Origin: Massariosphaeria phaeospora
Taxonomy: Eukaryota; Ascomycota; Dothideomycetes; Pleosporales
Assembly: GCA_011032825.1 (NCBI GenBank)
Contig: JAADJZ010000002.1
Span: 248,001-312,000 of the forward strand
DNA: 64,000 nt
Reading direction: 5' to 3'
Below are positions 21,956 to 33,255 of the stretch, in pieces. Both the position numbers and the translations under genes were made by a program. The notes beneath the pieces were generated by a model. It made no database searches. It saw only the letters and a program-made list of their open reading frames with translations, and was not told where the DNA came from. Positions within the stretch are counted from its first letter, which is position 1. Each line of letters starts with the position of its first letter.

Positions 21956-24900
21956 TGTGCGTGTGGTGTGGGTTGTGTGGTGTCGTGCTGAGGTATTGTG
22001 GTAAATGTTTGGTGTAGATAATCCAGTAGAGAAACGTGGAAAAAGAGCGACATCTACATTTCATATATTCAGCAAGACCTACCTACATCCTCGTGCGTGC
22101 GCCGTCCACGCCTCACCCTCTCGCGCGCAAGCGCTCCGCTCCAACTCCCAACTGCCAACTCCCAACTCTCACTCCTCGCCCATCCCAAAAATACGCCCTA
22201 TCTACTACGCACTGCGGCTTAGTTACGGCGCAGGATCTCAGACGCACAACGGCTTTTCGGCGTGTTTGCGTTACGGCTCCGGAATGTTGGTTTTGCGGCG
22301 CGCTGGTGCCAGTGCGCGGTTTGGGGGTTTCAACACAGCCTCGCGGGGCAGCCTTGCACTGCACGCACGCGCGCGCTCAGGCGCGCCGGCTTATTCTTAT
22401 TCTTATTTCTCGTTCTTGTTCTTTGTTGGAGGGAGTGTTCGGGTATGCGGTGTAAGGTCCGGAGAATTGGGATCGGAGATCGGGGGCATGTGCATCTGTG
22501 GGCAGGCTCGCTCTGGAGTGTGTTGAAGTTTTTGCTTTTTTCCTCCGCTTTTAGAGAAAGTATCAGTATGGAAATAGGAACTACGATACTCGGTCTGTTG
22601 CAGCAAAGCGGGTGACGAGGACTTGCGGTTGACCTGTTAATAGACGTTGGCGCGCAGTTAGTCTGCTGTGGGGGTGCGGGAACGGTTTTTGGGAACGAAC
22701 GGCGCTTGGAGGCCTTGCCGCTCGAGAGGTGGGATGGATGTTGGATTAGGGAAATGGATCTGACAGACAGCCAGATGAAACTGAATGCCTTAGGCGTATG
22801 TTTGTTTGTTGTGTTTTAGAGATCGGTGATTGGATAGGATGTGTAAGGCTGTGGGCTAAAATGCGTTCGAGGAGGAAGCGGCGTGGTGGGGTGAAGGTTC
22901 GAATAGATTCGGACATTGAAATATTTTTGGCCTGGTGTTAGAGAAGATGTTGCTTTCTAAGACAGTGTAGGAGGTTGATGCAAAATGTGCGGCATCAAGT
23001 GTCCTTGCGTCGCGTGAAGCTCATGAAGTATTCGAATCTTCAAGCTCCCAGGCCATATCGTTTTTGTCGATTCGATGACACGTTTCAAAACTCGGCAGTG
23101 TTACGCCTTTCTCGGTTGGGTGGTGTGTCGAATTGCGTCTATGATCGTCATGAACCTTTGAGGTCGTAAAAAGGGAGTCCACTCCGGCAATCTTCAATCC
23201 CGCAACGCCAGGACTACTTTGTTCGAGCCACAGGTTAGATACTTGTGACACAGTACCAAATTGATAAGTTGTCCGTGTCTTGAAATCTAATGATACCTAT
23301 GTTGAAAGTAGCAATGAGCTGGCCCTCGTGTTCTATGCAGACCAACTTGTCGCATCGTCCATGGAAGATATTTGATATCAGTGCTCGGAAAGACACTTGA
23401 AGAGTTCCGATGACTCCGTGAACGATCAGCGACATCAGGGGTTGGCACTTGACGATGTCTCTTCTACCTTTTAAAAGTTGCGTTCGATGTGGATCATATT
23501 CAGTGGTGCTGTCATAGCGAGCGTGGGTAGTTCAAGCATTCCTTCAGTAGATGGCGACGGAGTGCCTCTCAAGTCAACACACACGCAGACCTAGGGTTTC
23601 TGTGAAAGCTGTTAAAGTTAGCAAACAGGTATGTTCAGGAGCTCACCAGGCCATCCTATAGTCCACGTCCGAACACTTGAGCGTGTAAGGGAGGGTTACC
23701 TAATAACATCCCCTATAAACGTGATTTCGTCATTCCAGTTTCGACATGTTGCTAATGCGGCAGTGTTTTTTCTAGGGATATAGATCATGGCCGTTTAACC
23801 TACATATTTCGTAATGGCGAAAGATATTCCGAAGCCGAACACTGTTGCAAGGGGCATCCTAAATGAGTAATTGCAAGACAAAGGGAGTAAAGTTGTCAGA
23901 GGGTCGGTGATACGAAGTGACCTAATTCTATTTATTTTTGCCTAAGTGGCTAGGATGATTCGGAAAGTGGATCCGGAAGTGGCTCGGTGATAACCAACAA
24001 ACCTTTCAAAGCACAAATGATCTGTCCTGTAGCCGTCTACCGAAAGCTTCCAACATGCCTTATCAACATTTATTTGCCGTGAGCAGCATTAGCGCGAGGG
24101 ACATCGGGGATCCGGCTGGGAATGAATGCCGCGCTCCAGGATACCATAGGCGGCCACTCGGTTCGCCTCCGCGTTAAACGCGCGCCGTCGCCGCAACGGA
24201 CAAGACCGCTAGCGTTGGGTGAAGCCTGGTCCTCCCCTGGGGACTGATGCCTAAGAATGCTAGATTGGGCTGAGATTCGTAGCACGTCGAACAGAGTTTG
24301 CAGTATCGCGATCGGCAGGCACATGAGCTTGCGGTTTTCACGTCGAAGATTTCGCGAGCTCATTGCGAGGAGCCTTCTCGGCGTGAGCTACAAGGGTAAT
24401 GGGTGGTTCGTGTCGGGTTCATAATCCATATACTGATCGCTTCTTTCGTCCCCTTCATCTCTTCACACACACAATCTCTCTCTTCGTCATCATTTAGCGT
24501 TATCACGTCGCTGACAGGGTGTTGCGTATGGAGGTCGAGCGTTTTATAGGTAGTAAAGAACGATGGCGTCTTAGTGTGATGGAGGCTCTTGCTCCTGGTC
24601 GTGGAAGATACGGGATGCGTTCCGGATGGGTCAGGGTGATGGCGTGCTGCCGGTGTGCACGGGCCGTCGACTTAATAATTGAGATAATTGGGATGATCGA
24701 CTCGTCACGACTCCTCCTTCTTCCACCGCGCCCCCAAAAAGGCATCGGCTTCATACCATCGGCACTGAGAAACTGGCTTGCGGAACACAGCAGCCGCGTG
24801 GTCATTTCGATGAAGCTATCGAGGCCCGGTTGCCGAGCATCTGCGCATACGCCCTCACCAGGTTACCCTTTCTACGGGCCAAGTCGAGACACAGTCGTGC

Positions 24901-25221
24901 CGACCGGAAAGTTTATTATTGTGGAAAAATCGCCCAGACGACCCGTTCACCTGCGGCCAACATTTACTTCCCTAGCACAGTGGTGCGGGAGATCTAGCCC
25001 CAATCTTTAGTGTTCAATCGCGGGTTAGTTGGCTCGATCCATAACTTGACCGCTCGGTCGCGGTGCAGCAAATGTAAAAGTTTTTCACAATCCTCCCCTT
25101 CAGCACATCCTCTTTTTCAGGTTTCCCCTCTCGTTGCCCAACCGTCGCGTCACATCAAATTCACATTGCGTCCATATGCTTTGATGCATCCTTACGTTCT
25201 GTAAACTCCAATATCCCTAGC
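21956..25221. other. 3.3-kb gene-poor region
   Basis: No gene I can support. Frames of up to about 170 codons (for example 22005-22526 and 24519-25010 on the plus strand) overlap others on the opposite strand, lack family features and do not splice into longer products. GC-rich near 22.1-22.4 kb and AT-richer from 23.4 to 24.0 kb. It may hold long promoters or decayed genes. Confidence 0.5.
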
Positions 25222-26705
25222 ATGAGATACATCCCTTTCGAAGTCTTACGAACCTGGCCAGTGCCTGACTACGAGAATCCAGTAACACGTGGAAACGCAC
25301 TGGTGATCGTGAATTCCATCTTCATAACCTTGGTCATCATAGTTGTAGGCCTCAGGCTACATATACGTCTATTCGTCAAGAGGCAGCTTGGAGTAGACGA
25401 TGCATTCATTGGTCTAGCCCTAGTGCGTACTGTCCTACCCCTAAATCGCTGATTGTGGCTTTCATTGCGCTTGCGTCTAAAACACATATAGATATCAGCT
25501 ATTTGCCTGACCACAATCGTCCTACTTGCGAACCAGAGCTATGGCTGGGACCGACATGTATACGACATTCCATTCTCGAAGCTGGCCCCAGCGTCTAAGA
25601 TTGCTTTGTCCGCGAAAATTGTCTTCAGCGCAGCCGCTACATTCACGCGACTCTCACTTCTAAGTTTCTATTATCGATTAGTACAAGATTCTGGTAAGGA
25701 ACTCTTTGTGTGGGCGGTCCACGCGAACGTCGCATATACTATTGCGATCTTCATCACGTTTTTATTCCTCAGCATCTTCCTGTGCACCCCTGTGGAGAAC
25801 TACTGGACGTTTGGAGCTCCAGCGGATTCCTGCCTCGACGAAGGTACTGTTATCTATTGGATTTAAAGACTACAACTCACACGCTCAAAGGAACCGCAAC
25901 TCTCGCTGCGGGCGTCATCAACTGTATCGCAGACTTCCTCTGTACTATTCTCCCTATTCCACTGGTCTCAGGCGTAGGTGTTCTAGGGGTAAGAACAAAG
26001 GAGCAAGTTACTAACATCACTGCAAGCTCCACATGCCCAGACGACAACGTATCGCAGTAATCGTTCTTTTCAGTCTTGGGTTTGTCGTGACCATCGCCGG
26101 GATTATTCGAACCTGGTTCATTTACAAGTCTCTTGTTGCCGAATATGACCAGACCTGGTATGCTTATCCACTTTGGATTGCAGCAGCCGTAGAGATTGAC
26201 TTAGGTGTCGTGAGTATTCTCAGACTTCCGCCATTTGCGTTTTCAGCGTAGAGACTAAGTAAGATACCAGATTTGCGCATGTGCACCTGTTCTTCGTCCG
26301 CCCCGGTTCAAGATTCCTTTAACAATAAGGACGTTCCTATGGAAGATCTCTGGTAAACCAGCAAACTCGACAAGATATCGAACGAACACCTTAGATACCA
26401 ACCCGTCCCGAACCACTCTCGGTAAATCGGGCGGACTGTCCCAGTCATTCGGGTCCTCAAGGGTAGTACCAGAGCCTCTGGGAGATGTTTCCAGTAATGG
26501 ACTCCACAACAATGAAGATCACGAGCTGAATCAGTGGAATGAACTAGCGCGGGGTATCAGATCCAGTTCAAGTATAGGCGACAGCCAGGATGGTATACTT
26601 TGGAACGACGGCGGGTCTCAGGAAGGGCGCAGAACCCCTGTCGAAACGATCAGTGTCAAGAGTGCCGAGCCGATAGCCTTAGACAGTAATCACTCAAATC
26701 TATGA
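25222..26705 (+). CDS. Rhodopsin-domain (Pth11-like) integral membrane protein
   Basis: Five exons: 25222-25422, 25492-25843, 25891-25973, 26027-26209 and 26271-26705 (417 aa), introns 47-69 nt. Seven hydrophobic helices lie in residues ~25-290. Family landmarks are NPVTRGNALVIVNSIF before helix 1, VKRQLGVDDAFIGLAL (the family's K-x-x-G-x-D-D block) before helix 2, FLCTPVENYWTF with the conserved Cys after helix 4, NCIADFLCTILPIPLV (N-x-x-x-D-x-x-x-x-x-L-P) in helix 5, then LHMPRRQRIAVIVLFSLGF and WIAAAVEIDLGVICACAP, the W-x-x-x-E-x-x-x-x-x-x-C signature. The C-terminal tail is Ser-rich and cytosolic. The family includes Pth11-like receptors of plant-associated fungi, but most members have no known ligand. 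Confidence 0.87.
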
Positions 26706-27513
26706 CTTACGTCTGGGCTTATACAAAAATATGGGAGAGATGAGCAATGACTCGCATAAATACCAGGTGTGGGGATGTCGCATTGCAGGCATGAGAATAC
26801 GGAGGACATCGTATTGTCTAGACAGATGATATTCTACAGAGATACCGATGAACAGCAAAAGCGCCACGAGGTGGTAATTCCTGTTCAGTGTCAAATAAGC
26901 TACTTTTTTATTGGCCTTAGCAAGATTCTATAAATAATCGTTAGGCCACATACCCCCAAAGTGTTGGTCTTTTGTTGTAATTGTCCGAACTGTCAGCAAT
27001 CTACCCAAAATTTCATCATTGCAACACTTGGCCGTATAGTGTCACCGGAGTACATATGGGCTAGCCTGAGATTGCCGACCTGAGCGTTGCGCCGCAGTAT
27101 ATCTGCGTGTTTAGACTTCACTTCCGTCACTGATTAGGGGGAATAATACTCGTGGCTTGTATTTGTACTCCTTCTTTGCCAAACATCCTCTGTTGGAAAT
27201 CGTTATGAGTGTTCACTTTGAGATTCACAAATCTGTGAAGTTGGTGGATTGGTGACTAATGAAGCACCAACGATTTGGTGAATAGCATCACGTGATTCAA
27301 ACCTCGCTTATGGTGGGCTTGGCTTAGCTCATTCTTTGACGGGTCATCATTGGCACCTCATTGCTCCGCCACTTCTCGAATCAGCCTTGCTCGACTGTCC
27401 ACCTGCCCATAATACAAAATGGGTCCCATCATCTGTTGCCTTCTTGTCTCGAATATTACAATGTGCCGCCTCGAGCCACTCTCCCACGACCTCCAGTCCA
27501 CGTTGTAGCAAGC
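26706..27513. other. Intergenic, no gene seen
   Basis: About 0.8 kb between two plus-strand genes; AT-rich with scattered short inverted motifs around 27235-27290 (TTGGTG/CACCAA). No repeat family or RNA recognised. Confidence 0.5.
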
Positions 27514-29996
27514 ATGGATGATTTGTTGCCGTCATACGAAAGCGCAATACGACAGGATCCTTGGGAGTATGTCGCACCATGCCTTCGTTCCGATGACTTG
27601 TGCTCCGCAGCCTTGGTGTGCCGGAAATGGCACGAAACCTTTACCCCCTTGTTATGGGGCAACCCTGCGTCTCACTTTGGAGTGCAGAACGACACAGTAT
27701 ATGGTAAACTTCATGCCTCTTAGCATGTCGTGAAGACTAATCGGTTTTAGTGGCCCTGACACGTTTCAAGCGCACATTGTATTGGGCACGATTACGCGTG
27801 CGAGAATTGACGCATACTCTCCACCTTCCACCAGCTCATGCAGAGATATATGGCGGCCCGCATGCTGAATGGCTGCGTGACTGCCTCGAGCGCCTTCCGC
27901 GCCTTCAATCGTTGATTGTCAATGGCCTACCTTTCTTCGACCATGCGTCGCTTCTCACGCTTCGCCACTCAAGTCTGTGGGGGAAGTCGTTACGATCCAA
28001 TGTCTATCCGACATTTAGCCTACGCATGTTGGACGCGTCTGGCTGCACTAACGTGACATCTACTGGCCTTGCCGAAGCGTTGTCTCATTTTCCAGACCTC
28101 GTTTCGTTAGACCTGTCGAGAACGCCTGCAGCAAAGGATGGGACGGTATTCACCAAACTCCAGTTTTTGCGCAGTATCCGTGTTCTTAAGCTAAGCGGTC
28201 TGGGCTTGAAAGATGGAGAGCTCTCCATTATTGCTTCATGTATTGGAACACGTTTACGGAGCCTCGATGTCAGTGAGAACCGACTCACTGATGCAAGCGC
28301 ACGGCTTCTACTCGATCATTGTCTGAAAGAGACAACATACGAAACCTCGCAAACACGCACTACCCTTCCACCAGTTCAAAATACCAGGCCGTTGGCGGAG
28401 CTTACTATTTTCGGCACTGAGGACTTGGACAATCATCTCCGACAAAAGCTGACTGGGGGGTTCGTTGGGAGCCTTGCCATCGAGGACTCTGCAGATGTGG
28501 GTATCACACACCTGTATCTGTCGAATAATTTCCTGACAGTAGAGGGTGTCTCTGGCTTACTAAGATCGAAACGGTTAGAGGTTCTGGATGTAGGCAATTT
28601 GTCTGGTACATTGTCACAAGCCCATCACCCTTCTACCGAAAGATTCGGAGGACCTACTTTGCCTGGTGTGGAGAAGCTTACATCGACCTTGGCTGAGTAT
28701 GCTGCGCAAAAGTTGGCCTACCTGCGGATAAACTACAAAGTCATAACTGAAGATGCTCCATACGATGCAACTCCCTCGCCCCGGGTAGAATTGTATGGAG
28801 ATATGGGTTTATATGCCCCTGCCAGTGCTCATGAAATGGAAAATACCGAACCGCCTCTGCCCGAACTTAGTTATAGTGATGCAGCGGTCTTTGAGCTTCT
28901 CGCTGATTCAGAGCAGCCTACCGAGCTACCAGGCAGCTCGGCACCTACTCTGGCCGAGCAATCTAGAGACGCAAAATCTCTGCCTTCGGACCTCGCTCGA
29001 ACCCCAGCAATTGAAGTTGAGTTTGATGGACCAGCGATCCAACGCGGACCAGCCTACGCACCGGAGCCTGTTAACTTGGACCCCGTTCTTAGTCTATTGC
29101 TGGATCCAAGTGGAGGATTATCGCCCATGACAGAAACATCAAATGCTTCCACCGGTAAGGTACAAAATTCATCCCTGAGCAGTGACGATGGTCAAGTAGG
29201 AGTAAGTTCCCGGCACAATTCAGCTCATTATGTCGAAGACCGAAGGGCAAGGCTGGAATTAAGGCAGTCACAAGAAAATCGCTTTCACCCTGGAATGCTT
29301 CCGAAGGTCCGCACACTCATTCTGACAGACGTACCAACGAAAACCGACAGCAAAGCATTAATCGACCGCCTAATCCAGTTTATTAAAGACTCCGCTGAAG
29401 AGTCTGAGATTGCAAACCTTCGGGCAAGACACACGTATATACTACCCCCCGGCCGAAGTCGGCTAGTGGCTGAGAAGGAATACGCAAGTAGTCTCTTTGC
29501 GTTGCGGCACATTGTGTTCGAGATGGCACCGCCACCCGTGGCACCTCAGAAGATCTCAAGCAGCTGGCGCCAATACCCAACAAAATCATCGACCGAGGAT
29601 GCGGACTCTGAAGCGTTCTGGGAAGCAGCAACGCACGATTTCTCCTTCTTCGATGAGGAGGAATGCGGGTTGCCGAATGCTGAGCCTGGGCGCGGTCTTC
29701 CACTTGCGGCAATGGATGGGCTGATGCTAGATGCTAGAGAGCCTGCACCTCCACTCAAGCCTCGTCGCGGAGAGGATCAAATCAAGCCAGTCTTTGATGT
29801 GGTTTCCGAGATCGGAAAATTCCGCGAGGAGAGGAAAGCTGCGTATAACTCCTTGCTACAGCTGGGCGAGGCTGAGCCTTCATTGGAGGGCTATTGGCCA
29901 GGAGATATCACTGTGGTTAGGAAGCCAGTCAACACGGAAGCAGGCAGCCTGGACTTCTATGGGAATCGTTTCGAGTCGGGTTGGCTTTATAGATGA
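27514..29996 (+). CDS. F-box and leucine-rich-repeat protein
   Basis: Exons 27514-27703 and 27751-29996 (811 aa); 47-nt intron, GTAAAC donor and TTTTAG acceptor, restoring a Val codon. Residues ~14-45 form an F-box: PWEYVAPCLRSDDLCSAALV then CRKWHETFTPLLW, the usual L-x-x-x-x-L-x-x-A-x-x-V-C-R-x-W pattern. RNI-type leucine-rich repeats follow (LERLPRLQSLIVNGLPFF, FSLRMLDASGCTNVTSTGLA, FPDLVSLDLSRTPA, IRVLKLSGLGLKDGELS, RLRSLDVSENRLTDASARLL, GITHLYLSNNFLTVEGVSGL). The C-terminal 450 residues are mostly unstructured with a conserved-looking end. F-box proteins link substrates to Skp1-Cul1 ubiquitin ligases, the repeats choosing the substrate. The substrate is unknown. Confidence 0.85.
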
Positions 29997-30587
29997 TGGC
30001 AGCAAGAGGTTTATCGACGGACCACAGCGCTTTAAATTCCGAGATGCTGCGGCTTAGGTCTTGAGAGCCAAGATACGCTGGTAGTGGTAGCTGGTATTGA
30101 AATCCTTGAAACATCAGACGTGTTGATGTAATGCCCAGAACCCGCATTGGCTTTCGAGAAATCGTACCAATGTTTTGGCTGCGAAGGTTTCCAAGATAAA
30201 GGCCACCATATGAAATAAGCGAGCACCATTCGTGCATGGAAAAAGCCAAGTGATGTGCAGGCTGCCATCTGCCTTGTCTGTGCCACCATGGATGCGTCGA
30301 CCCACCAATGGGTTGCCCGACCCCACTTCGAGCACCCAAGCTCCCACCTCGTCTTACTTGCATTCCATCATCACATGGCCCAGTCAGAACACGAACCTCG
30401 TTGCCCTGTTTCTAGCTGAAGCCTTGTGTCTGGATGCCTGTCGAGCAGCTTCATTAACTTCACCATGTCCCACGCGATGCAAACTCCCACCTTCGAGCCA
30501 TCTTCTTGATGTGTTTAAGTTATTTCTGTTTGGTCTTCCGCTATTTGTCGTGTCCTTACTGTCGGAACAACCGACACTTCCATCGGT
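29997..30587. other. Intergenic, no gene seen
   Basis: 3' flank of the F-box/LRR gene and promoter of the RBR gene; a pyrimidine-rich leader runs into the ATG at 30588. Confidence 0.55.
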
Positions 30588-31980
30588 ATGGGTCAATCTT
30601 CCACCAGGCTGCCAGACCTCCCTGAGCTAGAGCTAGAGACCTGGCCCACGCGTCAAGGGTGGACGCGGTCAAAACAGCCAAAACAGCCAAAACACAGCAT
30701 ATCATCAAGAGCTACGGTGGATAGTACTCGAGCTCCGCAAAATTCTACGCATCGCTCCCCTTCACGGCATACACAGAGATCCACTACTCGACATAAGAGC
30801 ATGAACCCTCTGAGGCAGACCGACGGTAACCCTCAGCGTGCTACAGCCATTGTAAGCACCAAGGAACGCAAGAGACAAGATGCAAGTAGTGACCGGAAGC
30901 ACACCCGTAAGGATGAGGCGCATGATCGCACTCACCGGAACCGCAAGGCTACCAGTCATCCCGACCCAAGGAAGCGAGAAAGGCAAGAAACAGCGTCAAA
31001 AACTTCGCGTGCAGGTTCTAGTAAAACCCCACGGGGGAAAAGTAACCGAGAGCATCGGACGAGCCCCGAATCCCACTCTAGAGTGTCCGAGCCAAAAGGT
31101 CAAGTGCGGACGAGCGAGTGTGTAATTTGCGCAGAGCCGCGAGCAGTGCATAGGTTTCCAACTAGGACTCCAACTTCGCAATGTACTCATGAGCGCAGCA
31201 CCTGTAGACGATGTCTTAGGCGCTGGATAAGATCAGAATTCGAGTCGAAAGTCTGGAACCAAATCAGCTGTCCAGAATGTAGCGTTCGAATGGCGTACGG
31301 GGACATTAGCCACTTTGCTCCTTCAGACGTATTTCGTCGGTGAGTGGAAATACCCTCTCTCTGCACGGCAGGGGAAAGTTGGCGAAGCATGCTCTAATGC
31401 ACAGTATGGTTGCAGTTACGACCGTCTAAGCACAAAGGCTGCTCTAGAATCCATCCCAGGGTTTCGTTGGTGTATTGCGAAAGGCTGTAAATCTGGCCAA
31501 GTTCTTGACGAACAACACCGAACCCCGAGATTTCGCTGTGTGGCCTGTAAAGCGAGCCATTGCATCGTTCATCAGATACCCTGGCACAAGGGCGAAACGT
31601 GCGCAGAGTATGATTATAGGTGCGCTCTCCCAACGCCGTCTTTTCTGGTCAGTGTGGTTAACTCTCTGCATAGAACTGATGGAACGAGGAAGAAAGCAGA
31701 GGAGGAGGCCAGTAAGAAATTGATCAAGGAGACGGCAAAGAAGTGTCCAGGCTGCAAGTGGAACATAGAGAAGAATACTGGGTGTGACCATATGACTTGT
31801 AAGTGTGTACGCTATTTATCCATACTCGGCCCTTCGCTAAGACAAGTAGGTTCAAAGTGTAAGCATGAGTTTTGTTGGATCTGTTTGGCGCCGTACAAGC
31901 CGATTCGGAATGAGGGCTTACAACATCATCGGGTGGCCTGCCTGCATTACGAGGATGGAGGGCGAATATTAATTCGTTGA
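30588..31980 (+). CDS. RBR (RING-IBR-RING) E3 ubiquitin ligase
   Basis: Four exons: 30588-31339, 31416-31619, 31674-31798 and 31850-31980 (403 aa). Residues 1-170 are very basic, Arg/Lys/Ser/Thr-rich and disordered. RING1 runs from about 178 (CVICAEPR... CTHERSTCRRCLRRWI ... ISCPEC). An IBR follows (~267-318: CIAKGCKSGQVLDEQ, FRCVACKASHCIVHQIPWH). RING2 starts near 343 with CPGCKWNIEKNTGCDHMTC, whose Cys before D-H-M is the expected catalytic residue, and finishes SKCKHEFCWICL. The last intron cuts RING2 at the TGT codon of HMTC. The third intron's donor is GTAAGT and acceptor AAGTAG. RBR enzymes carry ubiquitin as a thioester on RING2 before transfer. No substrate is implied by the context. 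Confidence 0.88.
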
Positions 31981-33255
31981 TGATGACGACCAGAAACGTT
32001 ATAGTGAGATAGGCCAAATCTCAGATCAAGCGTAAGCAATGGCAGCGCGAAGATCAACCGGCAAACGGTAACAGCGAGGATCGATCGTCCTATCGTTGAG
32101 TGAGACTCTTCGGGTTGACTCTGATTTGTGGAGTGAGTGCATGCACAAGCCCAAAGAGACACAAGCTTTGCGTCCCGCCGTGTGGGGAACTTCGCCCGCC
32201 TGGGTGAGCAACAATCCCAATGCCGTGCGTCATCCGTGGTTCGGATCGGGTACCTAGTTCCTGATGGACCCGCACGTGGCGTTGTGCAGATCTGGGGTAA
32301 ACGCGCATGAGACATACGAGCCTTACGAGGGCGACAGCGGCAGAGATAGTTGCATAATTACTGTCCTTGACTAAGGAGGAACTGCCTCCATGCAGCCGAA
32401 TAATCGTGCTTTCGGCCGTATAGGAAAAGTACAGAGTGGACGACTGGCGGAATGTCCGTTGGTGAATCTGGCTGGATGAATGGACAGAGAGTGAGCAAGC
32501 CGCACCTGTTCGTGGAAATGGGAGTCTATAGCTGTCTTACCCTCTCTACGCTACAGAGTACGCCGGCTGAGCCGTGGTTCAGTGGCGCAAACAGTGGACT
32601 GGGCGATAGAACAAGTCTACCGCTGGCTGATGCATGGAAGACTGTGGAAGATCGCACCCTGTAGTATTTCCTCCATGGTCTCGACTCTCTCAGCCCTAGC
32701 CGCACTGTACATGGGCGCGTGCGGTAGAGGAGGATTGATAGCGCTGGAGATGCCATCAGCGGTCTGCAAAACCCTACTTGCAGAAATGGTCACCGCCTGC
32801 TGGGGTAACTGATTCTGGGAACGGGTAAGAGCGAAAGAGATTGGGAAAGACACAAGGCGACTATAGTTTGGCTTCTCGTGAATAGCTGAGCCGTGTGGGG
32901 TGTGAACGGTGATGCGAACTACAACCACCCTAGTCCAAACCCCGCCCCTGCATGCCAAGACACGCTAGGCTGAATCCCGGGCCTCCCTCTCCAACCTCAC
33001 CTCCAGAACCACAGCGCAGGAGGCGCGTCTGCCATCGCCCACACGTTCCCCGCTCGCGATATCGTCACCGTATCCTTTGCACACTTGCACCTCACCGATG
33101 ATACACCTGCCGCCCGTGTGCTTGCTGTGTACGCGCTTGGAGTAGTCTGCCGCCGGCCACATCGCATCAGCGCCGGCGCGTTACTTCGCAATCACTACCT
33201 TTGACCCTTTGCGCCCTTCGCGCTTGCCCTTTGTTTGCAGCTCACATTCTTCGGC
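31981..33255. other. Intergenic, no gene seen
   Basis: About 1.3 kb between the RBR gene and NTO1, both on the plus strand. Overlapping short frames on both strands without family features; the last 250 bases are C-rich and probably the NTO1 leader. Confidence 0.5.

Noticed and set aside
22005..22526. 173-codon plus-strand frame
   Set aside because: Overlaps frames in other registers, has no domain, signal or splice pattern, and lies in a GC-biased stretch where long frames arise by chance.
24408..24430. tRNA T-arm-like GGGTTCATAATCC
   Set aside because: The flanking bases do not pair to form a T stem, and no D or anticodon arm precedes it. The same applies to GGTTCGAAT near 22895 and GGTCGAGTCC near 40277.
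24519..25010. 163-codon plus-strand frame before the rhodopsin-domain gene
   Set aside because: Composition is Arg/Ser/Pro-rich with no recognisable family; an overlapping minus frame of 100 codons is equally good.
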